A stretch of DNA of 9,362 bases from Flammeovirgaceae bacterium UBA4659 (GTDB lineage: Bacteria > Bacteroidota > Bacteroidia > Cytophagales > Cyclobacteriaceae). The notes under the pieces are model-generated. The model ran no database searches. It had not been told where the DNA came from and saw only the letters and a list, made by a program, of their open reading frames with translations. Position 1 is the stretch's first letter. Every line of letters begins with the position of its first letter. Shown here piece after piece: positions 9,001 to 9,362 of this stretch. The stretch lies in contig DHLV01000068.1 of assembly GCA_002405445.1 (NCBI GenBank), forward strand, positions 1,356 to 10,717, read 5' to 3'. Position numbers and translations under genes: made by a program.

Positions 9001-9361
9001 CAATAGCACGCAACTGGTGAACGTCAACTACTTCGTTGATTTTCTGGGCAAAGATCCGTTTAACAGCGATAACCCGGCCGACCCAAGCTCCAGAGCGTTG
9101 TTCTACAATGTGAGCCGGGTACCCTACGCTTATCTTGACGGGAAACACGGGCAAAGGAATGGATCAGACTTGTTCAAAGACTGGGGGAAGGCCGCCTATG
9201 ACTTACAAACACTTGAGTTGGCAAACGCTGACTTTACACCAACCGGCCCGCAGGTGACCACCGTCACCCCTGTTGGCAAAACAGTAGAAGTTGAGGTGTA
9301 CGTGAAACCGACCCGCGATCTGCCCTCTTCTACTCGGTTGTTTGTGGGGATTCTCGAGAAA
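2..9361 (+). CDS. Giant multi-domain surface adhesin-like protein, partial at both ends
   Basis: One open frame of 3,120 codons crosses the whole window with no stop, start or frameshift, so the full protein exceeds 3,120 residues. The translation is rich in Thr, Ser, Asn, Ala, Gly and Val and short beta-strand patterns, with few charged residues in the first half and only one Cys (residue 420) before residue 1450. I see no membrane segment. In order it carries YDG repeats, four large A/B repeats, an SbsA-type Ig-like domain, an Fn3-like module, further Ig-like domains, two PKD domains, a jelly-roll domain and an Omp28-like domain. Such chains are known in large extracellular proteins of Bacteroidota, where many leave the cell through the type IX secretion system. 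Export by that route is inferred: signal peptide and C-terminal sorting domain both lie outside the window. The specific ligand is unknown. Internal in-frame ATG codons lack convincing ribosome binding sites and fall within domains. Confidence 0.93.
116..409 (+). other. YDG domain, complete
   Basis: Residues 39-136 match the layout of a YDG repeat. An opening KVRDGNTTATLTG motif (residues 50-62) is followed by a middle strand ending in Gly-Asp-Val-Ile-Thr-Val and a late GIAVTVTGYTIGGAQSGNY segment (residues 106-124). The name-giving Tyr of the usual K-x-Y-D-G start is Arg here, while Asp-Gly and the Thr-rich strand are kept. The role is structural: a spacer in the stalk of a surface protein. 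Recognition rests on motif memory, not a profile search. Confidence 0.75.
422..1276 (+). repeat. Large A/B repeat, unit 1 (uninterrupted)
   Basis: Residues 141-425. The A half opens with Ala-Thr-Ile-Ser-Ser and FNFVVTDAGDDGTA (residues 168-181), continues through GVRITDGTNSQT (206-217) and TLTITSINPATLGNV, and closes with SKTYSLKIWLN (245-255) and a Phe-Asp-Phe-Asn-Val strand. The B half starts after an Asn-Val-Val-Thr-Val-Val linker with ALAFTTQPSP (308-317) and contains VVKAQDANGNLDLDF (331-345). This unit has no 67-residue insertion, so it shows the undisturbed A-half layout. I do not recognise a named family. The pattern of alternating hydrophobic and Thr/Asn residues suggests beta-sandwich stalk domains. 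Confidence 0.75.
1277..2143 (+). repeat. Large A/B repeat, unit 2 (uninterrupted)
   Basis: Residues 426-714. The A half has FSFTITDDGGSANDGAATK (residues 453-471), a Leu-Arg-Asp-Leu strand, ASLQDNSGNTQA (495-506), ITFSSIPFASGLGNV (515-529) and KIYTLSITLKT (535-545). The B half has ATKLTFTTQPP (597-607) and VVEALDTRNNRDLDY (626-640). It is the clearest uninterrupted copy and the best template for locating the insertions in units 3 and 4. Its last strand runs straight into the next A half without a linker rich in Pro or Gly. Confidence 0.75.
2144..3295 (+). repeat. Large A/B repeat, unit 3, interrupted by a 67-residue module
   Basis: Residues 715-1098. The A half has VFRFVVTDDAAAPNDGNPT (residues 756-774), VLSDGTNTLTLDF (805-817), then the inserted module at 825-891, and resumes with SIIFSAIPFASGQLGF (899-914) and SKTYTLSIWLKT (925-936). 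The resumed part is nearly the same as unit 2 (FSSIPFASG) and unit 1 (SKTYSLKIWLN), which shows that the insertion splits a continuous domain. The B half starts at ASKINYLTLP (987-996), with TQP changed to TLP, and has EAVDINGNRDLNY (1022-1034). Confidence 0.75.
2474..2674 (+). repeat. 67-residue inserted module, copy 1
   Basis: Residues 825-891. It begins with Arg-Ile-Gly-Thr-Ile-Thr-Ala-Ser, has the core TGTGTSFTTDLSVG (residues 839-852), then IKNSGG, IGTV and SNTSLTLAANA (871-881), and ends Gly-Ala-Tyr-Arg. The GTxF...G...I...SxTSLTL pattern resembles a small beta module I recall from phage structural proteins and other long bacterial proteins; that link is from memory. It lies between the SDGTN and FSAIPFASG parts of the unit 3 A half. 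By hand count it shares about 50 of 67 residues with copy 2 and 52 with copy 3. Confidence 0.85.
3296..4348 (+). repeat. Large A/B repeat, unit 4, diverged and interrupted by a 67-residue module
   Basis: Residues 1099-1449. The A half is diverged: AQLILTDGE (residues 1143-1151) corresponds to FTITDDGG of unit 2 and is followed at once by the inserted module (1154-1220). It resumes with DADNAFTRISSITFTL (1224-1239), LRTLALYDNSGNK (1247-1259) and TFSIRGTF (1286-1293), matching DGAATKISAFTF, LRDL...LQDNSGN and YTLSITL of unit 2. The insertion therefore lies earlier in the domain than in unit 3. The B half has ATSLDFVTQPS (1346-1356) and VHARDKFANLDTDF (1376-1389). It ends the repeat stalk, just before the first of the later cysteines (residue 1450). 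Confidence 0.7.
3461..3661 (+). repeat. 67-residue inserted module, copy 2
   Basis: Residues 1154-1220, the same length as the other copies with no gaps. It has Arg-Thr-Gly-Thr-Ile-Asn-Ala-Ser, TGIGTSFTTELSVG (residues 1168-1181), IKNSAG, IGTVASIASNTSLTLSA (1192-1208) and ends Gly-Ser-Tyr-Arg. It splits the unit 4 A half directly after LTDGE, a different loop from copy 1. It is the most diverged copy relative to copy 3 (about 44 of 67 identical by hand count). Confidence 0.85.
4349..4906 (+). other. Beta-rich region, possibly a fifth, diverged A half
   Basis: Residues 1450-1635. No family is recognised with confidence. The order of motifs follows the A half: SGQPASASLRGGN (residues 1465-1477), LKSLTFEF (1499-1506), FKNFKVFE (1518-1525) in place of LRTLALYD, then RVKVAFTSDRPLYP (1558-1571) and TVTYFLETDIDVTAS (1578-1592). 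It differs from the stalk by its higher charge and by the Cys at 1450, and no B half follows. It could instead be an independent Ig-like domain; the similarity to the A half is weak and judged by eye. Confidence 0.4.
4907..5305 (+). other. SbsA-type Ig-like (Big_5-like) domain
   Basis: Residues 1636-1768. The opening CVPPTGTLNVSAGITSIGLTF (starting at Cys1643) followed by DVPVV fits the pattern of SbsA-type Ig-like domains: a Pro-x-x-Gly/Asn start, a strand ending in Leu-Thr-Phe, then a Pro-Val turn. The strand KLYYYNTNQLVATLE (residues 1675-1689) and the late LRPDSVYYVTLAQG (1720-1733) correspond to the usual 'L.pgt.Y.v.l..g' strand, and GIAYKGIYYFKIA (1755-1767) to the closing strand. The family was first described in S-layer proteins and is common as a spacer or binding domain in secreted bacterial proteins. 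Confidence 0.7.
5309..5620 (+). other. Fn3-like module with YYLILP signature
   Basis: Residues 1770-1873. Its markers are FASLNASFDQKGKGYYLILP (residues 1788-1807), APTATQVKLGTYGGKL (1813-1828) and PYQVWIVAENDAPDLP (1857-1871... ending near 1871). The same order, a GxxYYxVLP strand, an AP-x-x-QVK-x-G loop and a final YxVxxVAED strand, is one I know from many large secreted proteins of Bacteroidota, and it is among the better taxonomic hints in the window. The role is presumed to be structural or adhesive. It directly follows the SbsA-like domain. Confidence 0.65.
5723..6331 (+). other. Cys-Pro-Gly-initiated beta domain, interrupted by inserted module copy 3
   Basis: Residues 1908-2110. It starts with Leu-Cys-Pro-Gly-Ser-Phe (residues 1911-1916) and has PIVLRESNSTGTN (1922-1934), FNILLPTGFTFDSD (1944-1957), TIEQVGADFT (1961-1970), then the 67-residue insertion, then TFSFINSTLLRVTFEN (2045-2060), DDRLIVSNMRISPSS (2066-2080) and GEIIRFGGSGLT (2085-2096). 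Removing the insertion joins the strands into a compact domain of roughly 136 residues. I recall the ESN...LxxPxGFxF and ITISGLxxxA-like order from Bacteroidota surface proteins, but I cannot give a family name. Confidence 0.5.
5918..6118 (+). repeat. 67-residue inserted module, copy 3
   Basis: Residues 1973-2039, again exactly 67 residues. It has Arg-Thr-Gly-Thr-Ile-Thr-Ala-Ser, TGSGTLFTTQLAPG (residues 1987-2000), LKNSSGTTIG (2003-2012), SNTSLTLAANASVAL (2019-2033) and ends Gly-Ala-Tyr-Arg. It lies inside a domain unrelated to the A/B repeats, between QVGADFT and PTFSFINSTLLRVTF. Over its last 21 codons against copy 1, 13 codons differ silently and only one changes the amino acid. Confidence 0.85.
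6422..6649 (+). other. Ig-like domain with NGC motif
   Basis: Residues 2141-2216. The segment IRLIPKI (residues 2156-2162), NASFFSGAGVTDDVL (2168-2182) and DITMTRTDLNGCF (2194-2206) followed by a Tyr-Leu-Val-Tyr-Asp strand has the layout of the short Ig-like repeats of Bacteroidota surface proteins ('FSGxGV...ITYTxTDxNGC...TVYD'). The Cys in NGC is residue 2205. The preceding stretch (about 2111-2140) appears to be linker. Confidence 0.5.
6650..7261 (+). other. Unrecognised coding stretch between Ig-like domains
   Basis: Residues 2217-2420, about 610 bases of coding sequence for which I recognise no family. It has no cysteine and more Lys, Gln and Trp than the stalk. Visible segments are a Pro/Ala-rich linker-like part (residues 2231-2265), AGYTMEEMVLKIPKEI (2269-2284), ATWQAQLDNVLVQEG (2301-2315), RDYKWDFSPIL (2327-2337), VDFIGKFRNNADLLVF (2373-2388) and a Val/Pro-rich end (2399-2407). 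Strand-like segments suggest one folded beta domain. A G7 run at bases 7031-7037 lies inside it with the frame intact. Confidence 0.4.
7262..7582 (+). other. Ig-like domain
   Basis: Residues 2421-2527. It opens with VYVYCEQGPSILFNGFPA (residues 2423-2440), which fits the 'xFCxxxGPVxLxGxP' start of Ig-like repeats in Bacteroidota surface proteins. It ends with LRVTYTYQDDNSP (2502-2514) and EIFIQIAPNP (2520-2529), the usual last two strands. The single Cys is residue 2427. It leads directly into the PKD domains. Confidence 0.5.
7592..7948 (+). other. PKD domain 1, degenerate
   Basis: Residues 2531-2649. After Ile-Cys-Ser-Gly (residues 2552-2555) comes LIEFDAGEST (2557-2566), then YTYTWNFDNSKASNPP (2577-2592), PTHTFTDVRNYNVSLSMIS (2602-2620) and DVGC (2621-2624). 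This is the PKD order: a Ser-rich strand, Trp-x-Phe-Gly-Asp-Gly, a Pro-rich loop, then His-Thr-Phe...Tyr-x-Val-x-Leu. The canonical Gly-Asp-Gly is replaced by Asp-Asn-Ser. PKD domains are beta-sandwich spacers and binding domains in secreted proteins. Confidence 0.7.
7949..8272 (+). other. PKD domain 2
   Basis: Residues 2650-2757. It has VVDFSFKNNCVGDNIEFTDM (residues 2653-2672), then FKWEFGNGNN (2685-2694), an expanded Asn/Pro-rich loop (about 2695-2720), NTYTQPNVYTVKLTTT (2725-2740) and NVGCSN (2742-2747). Gly-Asn-Gly stands where Gly-Asp-Gly is usual, otherwise the signature is intact. Cys2662 and Cys2745 take the positions of the 'NxC' and 'GC' cysteines often seen in tandem Bacteroidota PKD domains. 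Confidence 0.78.
8291..8878 (+). other. MAM/ConA-like jelly-roll domain
   Basis: Residues 2764-2959. It starts with EFFDTDNGGWQALD (residues 2769-2782), followed by SSWTYNHAS (2794-2802) and WSTPSYKPNERSALYSACLDL (starting at Trp2807). Then come PVISFRTDIGLATGEGLVLQ (2833-2852), a Trp-Glu-Val-Leu-Gly strand, WAGALGKIAP (2908-2917), VIVRFALAALNAG (2935-2947) and IKIDSIRVG (2951-2959). The order 'F...GW', 'W..g', 'SP.hDLS..p.isF', 'Vl.ys.dG..W..lG', 'VrfrF.s.....G..iDdi.i' is that of concanavalin A-like/MAM-type domains in secreted bacterial proteins. These often bind sugars or other surface ligands. No specific ligand can be inferred here. Confidence 0.65.
8888..9361 (+). other. Omp28/thioredoxin-like domain lacking CxxC, cut by the window end
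   Basis: Residues 2963-3120. The start TVLFENFTTTNGGANAT (residues 2964-2980) aligns with the 'vliEeFTGtwCpnC' start of Omp28-type thioredoxin-like domains, but both active-site cysteines are absent, and there is no Cys in the domain at all. The later NYFVDFLGKDPFNSD (3009-3023) and ALFYNVSRVPYAYLDG (3032-3047) match 'i.yH...DPf...' and 'r..yYgv.gvPtvfvDG', including the cis-Pro position. A C-terminal beta part begins with KTVEVEVYVKPT (3093-3104) and LFVGILEK (3113-3120). A redox role is excluded by the missing cysteines; a structural or binding role is likely. The domain continues past the window. Confidence 0.6.
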
Positions 9362-9362
9362 T

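Noticed and set aside
8197..9154. Several overlapping minus-strand open frames near the right end
   Set aside because: They overlap one another in different frames and all lie opposite the jelly-roll and Omp28-like domains, so they cannot all be genes and none shows a family motif.

Overview
The window is a single piece of one gene. The + strand frame whose codons start at positions 2, 5, 8 and so on runs without a stop from base 2 to base 9361. That is 3,120 codons with neither the start nor the stop of the gene in view. No intergenic DNA, RNA gene, promoter, terminator, insertion sequence or CRISPR array was seen. The other reading frames, including long minus-strand ones, look like shadows of this frame. 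Residue numbers below count from the codon at bases 2-4.

The product is a giant, secreted, multi-domain surface protein of the adhesin type. Its parts point to Bacteroidota, probably a Cytophagales-like lineage with about half GC: YDG repeats, an SbsA-type Ig-like domain, an Fn3-like module of the type common in gliding and type IX-secreting bacteria, PKD domains, a jelly-roll lectin-like domain and an Omp28-like domain. This assignment is inference from protein style, since no taxonomic marker is present.

Layout: residues 1-136 hold the end of one YDG repeat and one full one. Residues 141-1449 form a stalk of four large repeats of about 290-385 residues, each with an A half (FxxTD...DG) and a B half (xxTQP...GNxDLDY). 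Residues 1450-1635 look like a diverged fifth A half. Residues 1636-1768 are SbsA-like Ig, 1770-1873 Fn3-like, and 1908-2110 a Cys-Pro-Gly-initiated beta domain. Residues 2141-2216 and 2421-2527 are Ig-like, with an unrecognised stretch between them. Residues 2531-2757 carry two degenerate PKD domains, 2764-2959 a MAM/ConA-like jelly roll, and 2963-3120 an Omp28/thioredoxin-like domain that lacks the CxxC cysteines.

The most striking structure is a 67-residue module present three times with no length change (residues 825-891, 1154-1220, 1973-2039). Each copy sits inside a different host position: two different loops of the A half, and an unrelated domain further on. Where I compared codons, the protein is conserved while third positions are scrambled, so the copies are old or separately acquired and are kept by selection. 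The protein most likely works as an extended cell-surface or secreted fibre for adhesion, with a repeat stalk followed by a more varied, cysteine-bearing C-terminal part. A C-terminal sorting signal would lie beyond the window.
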